A DNA stretch of 64,000 nt, taken from positions 3,663,671-3,727,670 of the forward strand of contig NZ_KI912266.1 of NCBI RefSeq assembly GCF_000235425.2, given 5' to 3'. The DNA is from Pseudofrankia saprophytica (GTDB lineage Bacteria > Actinomycetota > Actinomycetes > Frankiales > Frankiaceae). The position numbers and the translations under genes are program-made. This document shows, in pieces, positions 1 to 8,085 of this stretch (position 1 is its first letter; each line of letters starts with the position of its first letter). The notes under the pieces are model-generated. The model had not been told where the DNA came from and ran no database searches. It saw only the letters and a program-made list of their open reading frames with translations.

Positions 1-1
1 C

Positions 2-181
2 GATCCGCTGTTCGCGCTCGACCCGATCTACCAGTCGATTCTCGATCCGCGAGCCCGGAAGAGGCTGGTCGCGAGCTATGACCACGATCTGACCAGCCAT
101 GAGTGGGCAACCGGCTACCGGTGGGACGTGGTCGTGACCGGCGCCGGGCGGACCCATCTGGAGTCCGAGGACGCCCCATGA
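2..181 (+). CDS. pcaH: protocatechuate 3,4-dioxygenase beta subunit, C-terminal end (partial)
   Basis: This is the last 59 codons of a gene that begins before the window. The frame reads DPLFALDPIYQSILDP near its start and ends at TGA 179-181. PcaH forms the iron-binding beta subunit that cleaves protocatechuate between its two hydroxyls. The visible tail contains no iron ligand, so identification rests on the tail sequence and on its position directly before pcaG. Its stop codon overlaps the pcaG start in an ATGA, the usual arrangement for co-translated dioxygenase subunits. Confidence 0.85.
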   Translation, partial: DPLFALDPIYQSILDPRARKRLVASYDHDLTSHEWATGYRWDVVVTGAGRTHLESEDAP

Positions 182-732
182 CAATGATCGCGACTCCTGG
201 CCAGACTGTCGGGCCGTTCTTCCACCTTGGCCTGCCGTACGACGGCGATCACGATTTGGTGCCGCTGGACAGCCCGGGAGCCGTGCTGTTGCGGGGCCGG
301 GTGCTCGACGGCGCGGGCGACACGGTGCCGGACGCGCTCGTCGAGATCTGGCAGGCCCGCCCCGACGGTACGGTTCCGCGCGACACCGGTTCGCTGCGCC
401 GCGACGGCCGGACCTTCAGCGGATTCGGCCGGGCGGCCACCGGACCGGAGGGGTCGTACGTGTTCAGGACCCTCGTGCCCGGATCGACCGAACCGGGCCG
501 AGCGGCGTTCTTCGCCGTCACGGTCTTCGCCCGTGGCCTCCTGCACCGGCTCTTCACCCGCGCCTACCTACCCGACGACCCCGCGGCGCTGACGGCCGAC
601 CCGCTGCTGTCCGCGCTGCCCGCCGAGGCTCGCCGGACCCTGATCGCCGTGCGCGACGAGCAGGGCCTCGTGTTCGACATCCGCCTGCAGGGGTCCGGCG
701 AGACCGTCTTCCTGCGCTACCCGGATCAGTGA
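178..732 (+). CDS. pcaG: protocatechuate 3,4-dioxygenase alpha subunit
   Basis: The 184-residue protein is the alpha subunit of the intradiol dioxygenase that turns protocatechuate into 3-carboxy-cis,cis-muconate. The N-terminus ATPGQTVGPFFHLGL is the conserved family start. An intradiol beta-sandwich follows, with VLDGAGDTVPDALVEIWQA near residues 40-57 and GPEGSYVFRTLVPG near residue 95. As expected for PcaG it lacks the His/Tyr iron ligands found in PcaH. I chose ATG 178, which overlaps the pcaH stop, over a longer upstream extension whose translation is shadow of pcaH. It is followed after 9 bases by pcaB, so one pca operon is likely. Confidence 0.95.
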   Translation: MTMIATPGQTVGPFFHLGLPYDGDHDLVPLDSPGAVLLRGRVLDGAGDTVPDALVEIWQARPDGTVPRDTGSLRRDGRTFSGFGRAATGPEGSYVFRTLVPGSTEPGRAAFFAVTVFARGLLHRLFTRAYLPDDPAALTADPLLSALPAEARRTLIAVRDEQGLVFDIRLQGSGETVFLRYPDQ

Positions 733-741
733 CGCCGCGGT

Positions 742-1953
742 ATGAGTGATCTCTTCTGGCCCGGTGACGAGCGCGCGGGCGATCTGGTCACCGAGGCGGC
801 GTGGCTGGCGGCGATGACGAGGGTCGAGCAGGCGTGGCTCGACGCGCTCGCGCGGGCGGGCATCGCTCCGGAGACCGTCGACCTCGCCGGGATCGTCGGA
901 CCCGGCGAGCTCGCCGCCGTGGCCCGCGAGGCGGAGGGCGCCGGCAACCCGGTGCCAGCGCTCGTGACGCGGTGGCGGGAACGCGCGCCCTGGGCACACC
1001 GTGGCCTGACCAGCCAGGACGTGATCGACACCAGCCTCGTCCTGCTGCTGCGCGACGTCGTCGAGCGCCTGCTCCAGGAGCTGCGCGGCCAGGTGGGCTC
1101 GCTCGCCACGCTGGCCGACGCGCACCGCGGCACGGTGATCGCCGGACGTACCCTCACCCAGCACGCCGTCCCCACGACCTTCGGGCTCAAGGCCGCCGGC
1201 TGGCTCACCGGCGTGCTCGACGCGGCCGACTCCCTGCGGCGGGTGCCGCTGCCGGCGCAGTTCGGCGGCGCGGCCGGGACCCTGTCGGCAGCCGTCGAAC
1301 TCGCCAGGTTGCGCCGGGTGGCTGATCCGGTCGCCGCCGTGTCCGGCGCCGTGGCGGACGCCGCGTCCGTTCTCGGCCTGCGGGCCGCGCCTGCATGGCA
1401 CACGACCCGCACGGCGTTCGCCGCGATCGGCGACGCGCTGGTCGCCTGTGTCGACGCCTGGGGGCACATCGCGACGGACACGGCGACACTGTCCCGTCCC
1501 GAGATCGGTGAGCTCGCGGAACCTTCCGGTGACGGGCGCGGTGGATCGTCGACGATGCCGCAGAAGCACAACCCCGTCCTGTCGGTGCTCATCCGCCGCG
1601 CGGCCCTCACGGCGCCGCCGCTGGCGTCGACGCTGCACCTGGCGGCGGCGCTCGCCGGGGACGAGCGGCCGGACGGCGCCTGGCACGCCGAGTGGCCGGC
1701 GGTCCGTGACCTGGCCCGCCGGACGGTCGTCGCGGCAAGCCAGACCAGCGAGCTGCTTCGCGGGCTGCGGGTCGACGACGCCCGGATGGGCGCCACGGCC
1801 AGGAAAGCCTGGGCCGAGCTGACCGCTGAGCGCCGCTCGATCGCCGCCTTCGCCGGCGGCGAGCCGTCCGGCGACGACTACCTCGGTGTGGCCGACACCG
1901 TCGTCGCCGACGTGCTCGCGCGCGCCCGCGGCTACCTGGAGGACACGCGATGA
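742..1953 (+). CDS. pcaB: 3-carboxy-cis,cis-muconate cycloisomerase
   Basis: The protein has 403 residues and belongs to the fumarase/aspartase superfamily. It lactonises 3-carboxymuconate to gamma-carboxymuconolactone, the second ring-fission step of the protocatechuate pathway. The superfamily signature GGSSTMPQKHNPV lies near residue 268, and the helical TSQDVIDTSLVLLLRDV segment near residue 91 is also typical. The length is slightly short for the family (about 400-450). The stop codon overlaps the pcaL start by four bases, which implies translational coupling. Confidence 0.94.
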   Translation: MSDLFWPGDERAGDLVTEAAWLAAMTRVEQAWLDALARAGIAPETVDLAGIVGPGELAAVAREAEGAGNPVPALVTRWRERAPWAHRGLTSQDVIDTSLVLLLRDVVERLLQELRGQVGSLATLADAHRGTVIAGRTLTQHAVPTTFGLKAAGWLTGVLDAADSLRRVPLPAQFGGAAGTLSAAVELARLRRVADPVAAVSGAVADAASVLGLRAAPAWHTTRTAFAAIGDALVACVDAWGHIATDTATLSRPEIGELAEPSGDGRGGSSTMPQKHNPVLSVLIRRAALTAPPLASTLHLAAALAGDERPDGAWHAEWPAVRDLARRTVVAASQTSELLRGLRVDDARMGATARKAWAELTAERRSIAAFAGGEPSGDDYLGVADTVVADVLARARGYLEDTR

Positions 1954-3125
1954 CGGTTCCGCGCCTCACGGGCGCCCGGCTCTCAGGCCGCCCCCATCAG
2001 CCACTCCTGGTGGTCGGCCCATCGCTGGGCACGTCGTCGGCGGTTCTGTGGTCCACGGCCGCCGGTCTGCTCGGCGACGTCTTCCACGTCGTCGGCTGGG
2101 ACCTGCCCGGCCATGGCGGCGCCCCCGTCGCCGGGTCCTTCACGGTCGCCGAACTCGCCCAGGGCGTCCTCGGCTATGTCGACGAGGTAGGCGCGGCCCG
2201 TGGCGACGGCGCGCCCCGGTTCGCCTACGCGGGCGTCTCGCTCGGCGGCGCCGTCGGCCTGCGGCTGCTGCTCGACGCCCCGGGCCGCGTGGAGCGCGCC
2301 ACGCTCCTGTGCACCGGTGCGAAGATCGGTGAGGCGGGGGCCTGGCACGACCGAGCCGTGACCGTGCGCGCGTCCGGCTGCGCCGCCATGGTCACCGGCT
2401 CGGCCCAGCGCTGGTTCGCGCCCGGTTTCGCCGACCGGCAGCCGGCGGTCGTTGCGGAGCTGCTGCGTGATCTCGCCTCTGTCGACGCGGAGGGATACGC
2501 GTGGGCCTGTGAGGCGCTCGCCGACTTCGACGTCCGGGACCGGCTGGCCGAGATAGCCGCGCCGGTGCTCGCCCTCGCCGGTGCTCAGGACGTGGTGACC
2601 CCGCCGGCCAGCCTCCGGCAGATCGCGGACGGCGTGCGGGACGGACGGCTCGCCGTGCTCGACGGCGCCGCGCATCTGGCCCCGGCCGAGCAGCCACGGC
2701 AGGTCGCGGACCTGCTCCGTGGCCAGCCGCCCGCCCCGTCGCCGACCGTCGACGAGCTGTACGACGCCGGCCTGGCGGTGCGCCGGCAGGTCCTCGGCGA
2801 CGCCCACGTCGACCGCGCGACCGCGGCGGCCACCGACTTCACGAACGAGTTCCAGCGGTTCATCACCCGGTATGCCTGGGGCTCCATCTGGACCCGGCCC
2901 GGGCTCGACCGCCGCAGCCGCTCGATGATCACGATCACCGCGCTCATCGCCCGCGGCCATCACGAGGAGCTCGAGATGCATGTCCGGGCCGCGCTGCGCA
3001 ACGGGCTGACCGTCGAGGAGATCAAGGAGGTCATCCTGCAGAGCGCGATCTACTGCGGGGTCCCGGCCGCGAACACGGCCTTCAGGATCGCCGCGCAGGC
3101 ACTGCGGACGCAGGGGGAGCAGTGA
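1950..3125 (+). CDS. pcaL: fused 3-oxoadipate enol-lactonase / 4-carboxymuconolactone decarboxylase
   Basis: This 391-residue fusion carries two consecutive pathway activities. Residues 1 to about 255 form an alpha/beta hydrolase (PcaD) with nucleophile elbow GVSLGG near residue 96, a late Asp in AGAQDVVTPP and a His in GAAHLAPAEQP. Residues from about 270 form the PcaC decarboxylase, recognised by SRSMITITALIARGHHEELE and EVILQSAIYCGVPAANTAF. Such fusions are known in actinomycetes as PcaL. The product, 3-oxoadipate, would need the CoA-transferase and thiolase, which are not in this window. The start ATG 1950 overlaps the pcaB stop. Confidence 0.95.
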   Translation: MTVPRLTGARLSGRPHQPLLVVGPSLGTSSAVLWSTAAGLLGDVFHVVGWDLPGHGGAPVAGSFTVAELAQGVLGYVDEVGAARGDGAPRFAYAGVSLGGAVGLRLLLDAPGRVERATLLCTGAKIGEAGAWHDRAVTVRASGCAAMVTGSAQRWFAPGFADRQPAVVAELLRDLASVDAEGYAWACEALADFDVRDRLAEIAAPVLALAGAQDVVTPPASLRQIADGVRDGRLAVLDGAAHLAPAEQPRQVADLLRGQPPAPSPTVDELYDAGLAVRRQVLGDAHVDRATAAATDFTNEFQRFITRYAWGSIWTRPGLDRRSRSMITITALIARGHHEELEMHVRAALRNGLTVEEIKEVILQSAIYCGVPAANTAFRIAAQALRTQGEQ

Positions 3126-3233
3126 CCGGGCGCCGACGGCGACCCGCGACGCCCTCCTGGGCCGACGCACCGCCGGCAGGCGGCCGGTGCGCGCGTTGGT
3201 GCTCAGATTCCTCGGGCCTCGAACGGAGCGCTC

Positions 3234-4418
3234 ATGACCGTGATCGCCACCATCACTCGCACCCGCGTCGCGATCGTCGGCGGCGGGCCGGCCGGGCTGA
3301 TGCTCTCCCACCTGCTCCACCTCGCCGGGCTGGACAGCGTCGTCGTCGACAACCGGACGGCCCACACCATCGAGACCACGCACCGGGCCGGCATCCTGGA
3401 ACGCGACAGCGTCCGCCTCCTGGTCGACTCGGGCGTCGACCGGGTGCTCACGGACGGGCACCGGCACGAGGGCATCTCCCTGCGGTTCGCCGGGGCCAGC
3501 CATCGGATCGATTTCGAGGGCCTCATCGGCGCCTCGTGCTGGCTGTATCCGCAGACCGACGTGTTCGTCGACCTCCACCGGGCCCGCACCGGCGACGGCG
3601 CGGACCTGCGGTACGGCATCAGCGACACCGAGGTCCTCGACGTTCTGGACGCGCCCCGGGTCCGGTACACCGACGTGGACGGCCGTCGCCACGAGATCAC
3701 GGCGGATCTGGTCGTCGGTGCTGACGGCTCGCGGAGCATCTGCCGAGCCCTGGTCGACGGGGCCACGCAGTACTTCCGCGAATATCCGTTCGCCTGGTTC
3801 GGCATACTCGTCCAGGCACCGCCCAGCGCGCCCGAACTGGTCTACACCCGGGCCCAGCAGGGATTCGCACTCATCAGCCAGCGCACCGCGTCGATACAGC
3901 GAATGTATTTCCAGTGCGACCCGAGCGAGAACGCCGACGACTGGTCCGACGACCGCATTTGGGACGAGCTGCAGCGCCGGGTGGCCGGCGAGGACGGTTT
4001 CCGGCTCCAGGAAGGGCCGGTCATCGAGCGGACCGTGCTCCCGTTCCGCAGCTTCGTTCAGGCCCCGATGCGGTACGGCCGGCTGGTGCTCGCCGGCGAC
4101 GCCGCGCATACCGTGCCGCCGACCGGTGCCAAGGGCCTGAACCTTGCGCTCGCGGACGCCCGGCTCCTCGCCGAGGCCATCGAGCGGGCACTCGTCAAGA
4201 ACGACCAGGCCGCCCTGGACCGCTGCGCGGGCCAGGCGCTAGGCCGGGTATGGAAGGCCCAGCACTTCTCGTACTGGATGACCAGCATGCTCCACCTCGT
4301 CCCGGGCGCGACCGCGTTCGACGAGTTACGCCAGCTGGGTGAGCTGGACAGCCTCGTCTCCTCCCGGGCCGGTACCACCTATCTCGCCGAGGGCTATACA
4401 GGCTGGCCCACGCGCTGA
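3234..4418 (+). CDS. pobA: 4-hydroxybenzoate 3-monooxygenase
   Basis: The flavoprotein hydroxylase (394 residues, the usual length) converts 4-hydroxybenzoate to protocatechuate and so feeds the pca genes just upstream. Motifs seen are the Rossmann GGGPAGLM at residues 16-23, the DG motif VVGADGSRS near residue 162, and the FAD-binding GDAAHTVPPTGAKGLNLA near residue 287. AGILERDSVRLL near residue 57 is typical of PobA. A GGAG sequence six bases before ATG 3234 supports the start. The 108-base gap after pcaL contains no obvious terminator, so pobA may be the last gene of the pca operon. Confidence 0.93.
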   Translation: MTVIATITRTRVAIVGGGPAGLMLSHLLHLAGLDSVVVDNRTAHTIETTHRAGILERDSVRLLVDSGVDRVLTDGHRHEGISLRFAGASHRIDFEGLIGASCWLYPQTDVFVDLHRARTGDGADLRYGISDTEVLDVLDAPRVRYTDVDGRRHEITADLVVGADGSRSICRALVDGATQYFREYPFAWFGILVQAPPSAPELVYTRAQQGFALISQRTASIQRMYFQCDPSENADDWSDDRIWDELQRRVAGEDGFRLQEGPVIERTVLPFRSFVQAPMRYGRLVLAGDAAHTVPPTGAKGLNLALADARLLAEAIERALVKNDQAALDRCAGQALGRVWKAQHFSYWMTSMLHLVPGATAFDELRQLGELDSLVSSRAGTTYLAEGYTGWPTR

Positions 4419-4456
4419 CCGGCGCGTCGCGATAGCCCGTCCGGTCCCGCCGACGG

Positions 4457-5560
4457 TCAGGATGGCAGACGCAGGACCGGCTTGACGACGGTGCCGGCGT
4501 ACGACGCGTCGAGTGCCTTCTCCACGTCGGCGAAGTCGAAGAACTCCACCAGCCGGTCGAAGGGGAAGCGGCCCTGGGCGAACAGGTCCATCACCGCGGG
4601 AATGAGCTGGGAACTCAGGCCACTGCCGCCGAGAAGGCCGATGATCCGCTTGCCCCACAGCGTGGAGATGTGGTCGAGGGTGAATGCGGCGCCGGCCGGT
4701 GCACCCCCGATCAGGTAACAGGTGCCGAGCATCCCGACCGAGTCGGCGGCCTGCCGCACGACGCTGATCACTCCGGTGCACTCCAGGGCGAGGTCCGCCG
4801 GGCCGCCGCAGATGCCGTGGACGGCGGCGACGGGATCGACGTCCGCGGCGTTGACGACGTCCGTCGCCCCGAGCTCGGTCGCCAGCCGCAGCCGGCGGTC
4901 GTGCCGGTCGACCGCGATGATGCGGGTCGCGGGGGAGTTGCGGGCAGCCATGATGGCCGCGAGCCCGACGGTGCCCACGCCGTAGACGACGAGGCTGTCG
5001 CCCGGGCCAGGGCGGGCGTCGTTGAACACGGCGCCGGCCCCGGTCGAGATCCCGCAGGCCAGCGGGCCCATCAGCTCGAGGGGGAGGTCGTCGGGAACCT
5101 TCACCAGCGCGGCGGCTGTCGTGAGCGAGTGGCTGGCGAACGACGACTGCCCGAAGAAGTGGCTGTGCAGCGGAGCGCCGGAGGAGCGGCGGAACGCGGA
5201 TTCGCCACCGAGGCGGCCACCGCCCGCGAGGGCATCGCCCAGCCGGGCGCAGTAGCGGGGCTGGCCCCGGTGGCAGTTGCGGCACTGGCCGCAGGACGGC
5301 CAGCCGATGACGACACCGTCACCGACGCCGACTTCGGTGACTCCGGGGCCGACCGCGGCGACGCGCCCGGCGCCCTCGTGCCCCAGGACGCCCGGTAACG
5401 GGAAAGGCAGGTCGCCGTGGCGAGCCAGCCCGTCGGTGTGGCAGATGCCGGTCGCGACGAGCCGGACGAGAACCTCTCCCGGACCCGGTTCGTCGAGTTC
5501 GACCGTCTGGATGCTGAACGGGCCGTCATGCTCCTCGACGACAGCCGCGGAGATCTTCAT
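4457..5560 (-). CDS. zinc-dependent aryl-alcohol dehydrogenase
   Basis: This 367-residue medium-chain dehydrogenase/reductase resembles benzyl/aryl-alcohol dehydrogenases (XylB type). The catalytic zinc site is visible as GICHTDG near residue 38 and GHEGAGRVAAVG near residue 61. The four-cysteine structural zinc loop CGQCRNCHRGQPRYC lies near residues 91-105. The NAD-binding VYGVGTVGLAA is near residue 193. It would oxidise hydroxylated or methoxylated benzyl alcohols to aldehydes, the substrate of the aldehyde dehydrogenase 21 bases upstream on the same strand. The substrate is inferred from context. Confidence 0.85.
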   Translation of the reverse strand: MKISAAVVEEHDGPFSIQTVELDEPGPGEVLVRLVATGICHTDGLARHGDLPFPLPGVLGHEGAGRVAAVGPGVTEVGVGDGVVIGWPSCGQCRNCHRGQPRYCARLGDALAGGGRLGGESAFRRSSGAPLHSHFFGQSSFASHSLTTAAALVKVPDDLPLELMGPLACGISTGAGAVFNDARPGPGDSLVVYGVGTVGLAAIMAARNSPATRIIAVDRHDRRLRLATELGATDVVNAADVDPVAAVHGICGGPADLALECTGVISVVRQAADSVGMLGTCYLIGGAPAGAAFTLDHISTLWGKRIIGLLGGSGLSSQLIPAVMDLFAQGRFPFDRLVEFFDFADVEKALDASYAGTVVKPVLRLPS

Positions 5561-5581
5561 GCGCGCGGTTCCCCGTCCGAC

Positions 5582-7039
5582 TCAGAAAGGATAGGTGGCT
5601 GGCTGATCGCGCATGGTGATCCATCGGGTCTCCGTGAATGCCTCGACGTTGGCCGCCGGCCCGCCGAATCGAGCACCGGTTCCGGAGGCACCCACACCGC
5701 CGAACGGGCTGTTCGCCTCGTCGTTGACGGTCTGGTCATTGATGTGCACGATTCCGGTCGGGATCCGATCCGCGAGTGCCAGCGCGCCGACGGCGTTTCT
5801 GGTCACGATTCCCAGCGCGAGGCCGTATTCGCCGCGGGTCAGCTCGACCGCCTCGTCCAACGTGGAGAACTTCGCCACCGGGGCGATCGGGCCGAAGATC
5901 TCCTCGGCGAAGGCGCGTGAGTCGGGGGGCACGTCGGCGAGCACCGTGGCCTGATAGAAGAGCCCCGTGTAGGTGCCGCCCGCGGCGACGCGCCCGCCCG
6001 CGGCGACCGTGTCCGTCACGATCTTGTGGATCTTGTCGCGCTGGCCGGCGTCGATCAGCGGGCCGAGCGCGACCTGGGCGACGGCGGGGTCGCCGACGGG
6101 GAGGGCCGCCGCCTTCGCGGCGAGCTTCGCGACGAACTCGTCATACAGCCGCTCGGACACGACGTGCCGCCCGGTCGTCATGCAGATCTGGCCCTGATGG
6201 AAGTAGGAGCCGAACGCCGCCAGCGTCACGGCCTCGTCGACGTCCGCGTCCTCCAGCACGACCATCGCCGAGTTGCCACCGAGCTCGAGGTGGGCGCGCT
6301 TGAGGTGCCTGCCCGCGAGCTCACCGACGCGGCGGCCGGCCTGGGTGGAGCCCGTGAAGGAGATGACCCGCACCGCCGGGTCCACGACGAGTGCCTCCCC
6401 GACGTCGGCCCCGCCGGGGAGGACCTGCAGCACGCCGGCGGGCAGGCCCGCCTCGGCGAAGACACGGGCGATCGACACGCCCCCCGTCACGGGGGTGCGC
6501 GGATCGGGCTTGAGGATGACCGCGTTGCCGAGTGCCAGGGCGGGCGCCACCGAGCGGATGCTGAGGATGAGCGGCACGTTGAACGGAGAGATGACCGCCA
6601 CGACGCCGGCCGGGACGCGGCGCGCGAGCGAGAGCCGGGGCTGCTCGCTCGGCAGGATCTCGCCGGTGGGCCGGCCCGGCAGCGCCGCTGCCTCGAAGCA
6701 TTCCTGCTCGGCTGTGTGCACCGAGAACCCCGCCATCGCCGGGATCGCGCCGACCTCGCGGATGTTCCATCCGGTGATTTCCGCGGCGTGCTCGGCGAAC
6801 AGCGCGCCCGCGCGGCGCAGCACGGCTGCGCGCTCGGGATGAGGAAGGGCGGCCCATGCGCGCTGCGCCTTCACCGCGGCCGCGCCGGCGCGCGCGACGT
6901 CGGCGGCGCTGGCCATGCCGATCTCGCCGAGCGAGTCGCCGGTAGCCGGCTCGATGATCTTGGCTATTCCGGCAGAACCAGGCCCCCAGGCTCCCTCGAT
7001 GAAGATGTTGCCGGTCCAGGTGGCGGGTTCGAGCAGCAC
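5582..7039 (-). CDS. benzaldehyde/vanillin-type aldehyde dehydrogenase
   Basis: A 485-residue NAD(P)-dependent aldehyde dehydrogenase of the length of vanillin and benzaldehyde dehydrogenases. The general base lies in LELGGNSAMVVLEDADVD near residue 250. The catalytic cysteine lies in HQGQICMTTGRH near residue 285, and EEIFGPIAPVAKF near residue 385 is the family nucleotide-side motif. Its product would be a benzoate such as 4-hydroxybenzoate, the PobA substrate. It lies between iclR and the alcohol dehydrogenase, all on minus, with a GTTCC-N6-GGAAC palindrome just upstream that may be an IclR operator. Confidence 0.88.
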   Translation of the reverse strand: MLLEPATWTGNIFIEGAWGPGSAGIAKIIEPATGDSLGEIGMASAADVARAGAAAVKAQRAWAALPHPERAAVLRRAGALFAEHAAEITGWNIREVGAIPAMAGFSVHTAEQECFEAAALPGRPTGEILPSEQPRLSLARRVPAGVVAVISPFNVPLILSIRSVAPALALGNAVILKPDPRTPVTGGVSIARVFAEAGLPAGVLQVLPGGADVGEALVVDPAVRVISFTGSTQAGRRVGELAGRHLKRAHLELGGNSAMVVLEDADVDEAVTLAAFGSYFHQGQICMTTGRHVVSERLYDEFVAKLAAKAAALPVGDPAVAQVALGPLIDAGQRDKIHKIVTDTVAAGGRVAAGGTYTGLFYQATVLADVPPDSRAFAEEIFGPIAPVAKFSTLDEAVELTRGEYGLALGIVTRNAVGALALADRIPTGIVHINDQTVNDEANSPFGGVGASGTGARFGGPAANVEAFTETRWITMRDQPATYPF

Positions 7040-7106
7040 AGCGTCTCCCTAGCTCCCGAATGGTCGTCCGGGACGCTATGGCGACGATCACAGCAAGGCA
7101 ATCCAG

Positions 7107-7124
7107 AGTTCCGTTCGAGGAACT
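7107..7124. promoter_or_regulatory. probable IclR operator upstream of the aldehyde dehydrogenase
   Basis: The 18-base element AGTTCCGTTCGAGGAACT has perfect 6-base arms around a 6-base spacer. It sits 68 bases upstream of the minus-strand aldehyde dehydrogenase start and directly after the iclR stop. The same GTTCC/GGAAC half-sites occur in the iclR/ABC divergent promoter at 7994-8018, which supports one regulator acting at both places. Binding by this IclR protein is inference. Confidence 0.55.
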
Positions 7125-7130
7125 GCTGTT

Positions 7131-7979
7131 CTATCCACCGGAACCGTCCAGGGTGCCGAGGTACCCCAGCCGCGACGAGATCTCTCCCGCTGTCCGCCGC
7201 AGTGGTCCCTCGAGGCGGCGCGCCACAGCCTCCATCGAGGCGTTCCACGCGCCGAGGTGAACGGAGATGTTGACCGCCGCGACGGCCTGCCCCGAGCGGT
7301 CGCGTACCGGCGCCGCGATCGAGCGGAGGCCGGGAGCGAGTTCCTCGTCGTTGACGGCGAGGCCGTCGGCCACCACCTTGGCCAGGATCGTCGTCAGCTG
7401 TTCGCGGGCCGTCACGGTCTTGGGCCCGCGACGCGCCAGGTCGGTCCGGTCGAGGATCGCGCGCACGGTCGCGGGATCGCGGTAGGCGAGCAGGACCTTT
7501 CCCATCGACGTGCAGTACGCGGGCAGCCGCGCCCCGACCTGGATGTTGAGTTCGATGCGGAACGCGGCCCGCGTTGGGCGCCTGCGCTCGATGTACACGA
7601 TGTCCGCGCCGTCGAGCACCGCCATGTTGGCCGTGTGGCCCGTCTCGTCGGCGAGGGTCTGCAGGGGCCGGGCCGCGACCTTGCTGAGCTCCAGCGAGGA
7701 CAGCGCCGCGAAGCCGAGCTGGAGTGCCTGCGGGCCGAGCGCGTAGCGCCGCGTGCCGGCGTCCTGTTCGACGAAGCCGAGGCTCACCAGGGTCGCCATG
7801 TAGCGATGGCAGGTGCTCTTGCTCAGCCCGACCGCGCGGCTGATCTCCACCAGCCCCAGCGGGGCCCGCTCGGCGCCCAGGGCCGACAGGACCGAGAGCC
7901 CGCGTTCCAGTGCCTGGCTGGTGGAGGCGATCGGGTCGCCATCGGGCGTTGCCGGCGCGCCGGTGCCGTTCGAGGCCAT
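7131..7979 (-). CDS. IclR-family transcriptional regulator
   Basis: The 282-residue protein has an N-terminal winged helix (STSQALERGLSVLSALG, then LVEISRAVGLSKSTCHRYMATLVSLGFVE near residues 45-72). A C-terminal IclR ligand domain follows (MGKVLLAYRDPATVRAILDR, then IAAPVRDRSGQAVAAVNISVHLG near residue 240). The open frame extends 134 codons upstream, but I placed the start at ATG 7979 because translation beyond it is low-complexity and runs into the divergent operon. IclR proteins in such clusters sense aromatic acids. This one probably controls the adjacent dehydrogenase and ABC transporter operons. Confidence 0.88.
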   Translation of the reverse strand: MASNGTGAPATPDGDPIASTSQALERGLSVLSALGAERAPLGLVEISRAVGLSKSTCHRYMATLVSLGFVEQDAGTRRYALGPQALQLGFAALSSLELSKVAARPLQTLADETGHTANMAVLDGADIVYIERRRPTRAAFRIELNIQVGARLPAYCTSMGKVLLAYRDPATVRAILDRTDLARRGPKTVTAREQLTTILAKVVADGLAVNDEELAPGLRSIAAPVRDRSGQAVAAVNISVHLGAWNASMEAVARRLEGPLRRTAGEISSRLGYLGTLDGSGG

Positions 7980-7993
7980 GCCCGCACCGTAGC

Positions 7994-8018
7994 GGAACGC
8001 GGTTCCAGCTGCTGGAAC
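7994..8018. promoter_or_regulatory. overlapping GTTCC/GGAAC palindromes, probable IclR operator
   Basis: Two palindromes share an arm: GGAACGCGGTTCC (7994-8006) and the perfect 17-base GTTCCAGCTGCTGGAAC (8002-8018). They lie between iclR and the divergent binding-protein gene, 6 bases before a consensus -35. The placement suits control of both directions. Confidence 0.6.
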
Positions 8019-8024
8019 GAATTG

Positions 8025-8054
8025 TTGACACGTGGCGTGCGTCACGCGAATCAT
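8025..8054 (+). promoter_or_regulatory. sigma-70-type promoter of the ABC transporter operon
   Basis: A perfect TTGACA (8025-8030) is followed after 18 bases by AATCAT (8049-8054), four of six matches to the -10 consensus. The start codon of the binding-protein gene is 32 bases further on, with GGAGGA at 8075-8080. The operator pair lies immediately upstream. Confidence 0.5.
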
Positions 8055-8085
8055 CCGGCGACCCCACAACCCATGGAGGACACCG

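Noticed and set aside
1983-4109. A 708-codon open frame on minus across pcaL and pobA
   Set aside because: It is antisense to two genes with complete catalytic motifs, has a Gly/Arg/Asp-rich composition typical of GC-driven shadow frames, and has no recognisable domain.
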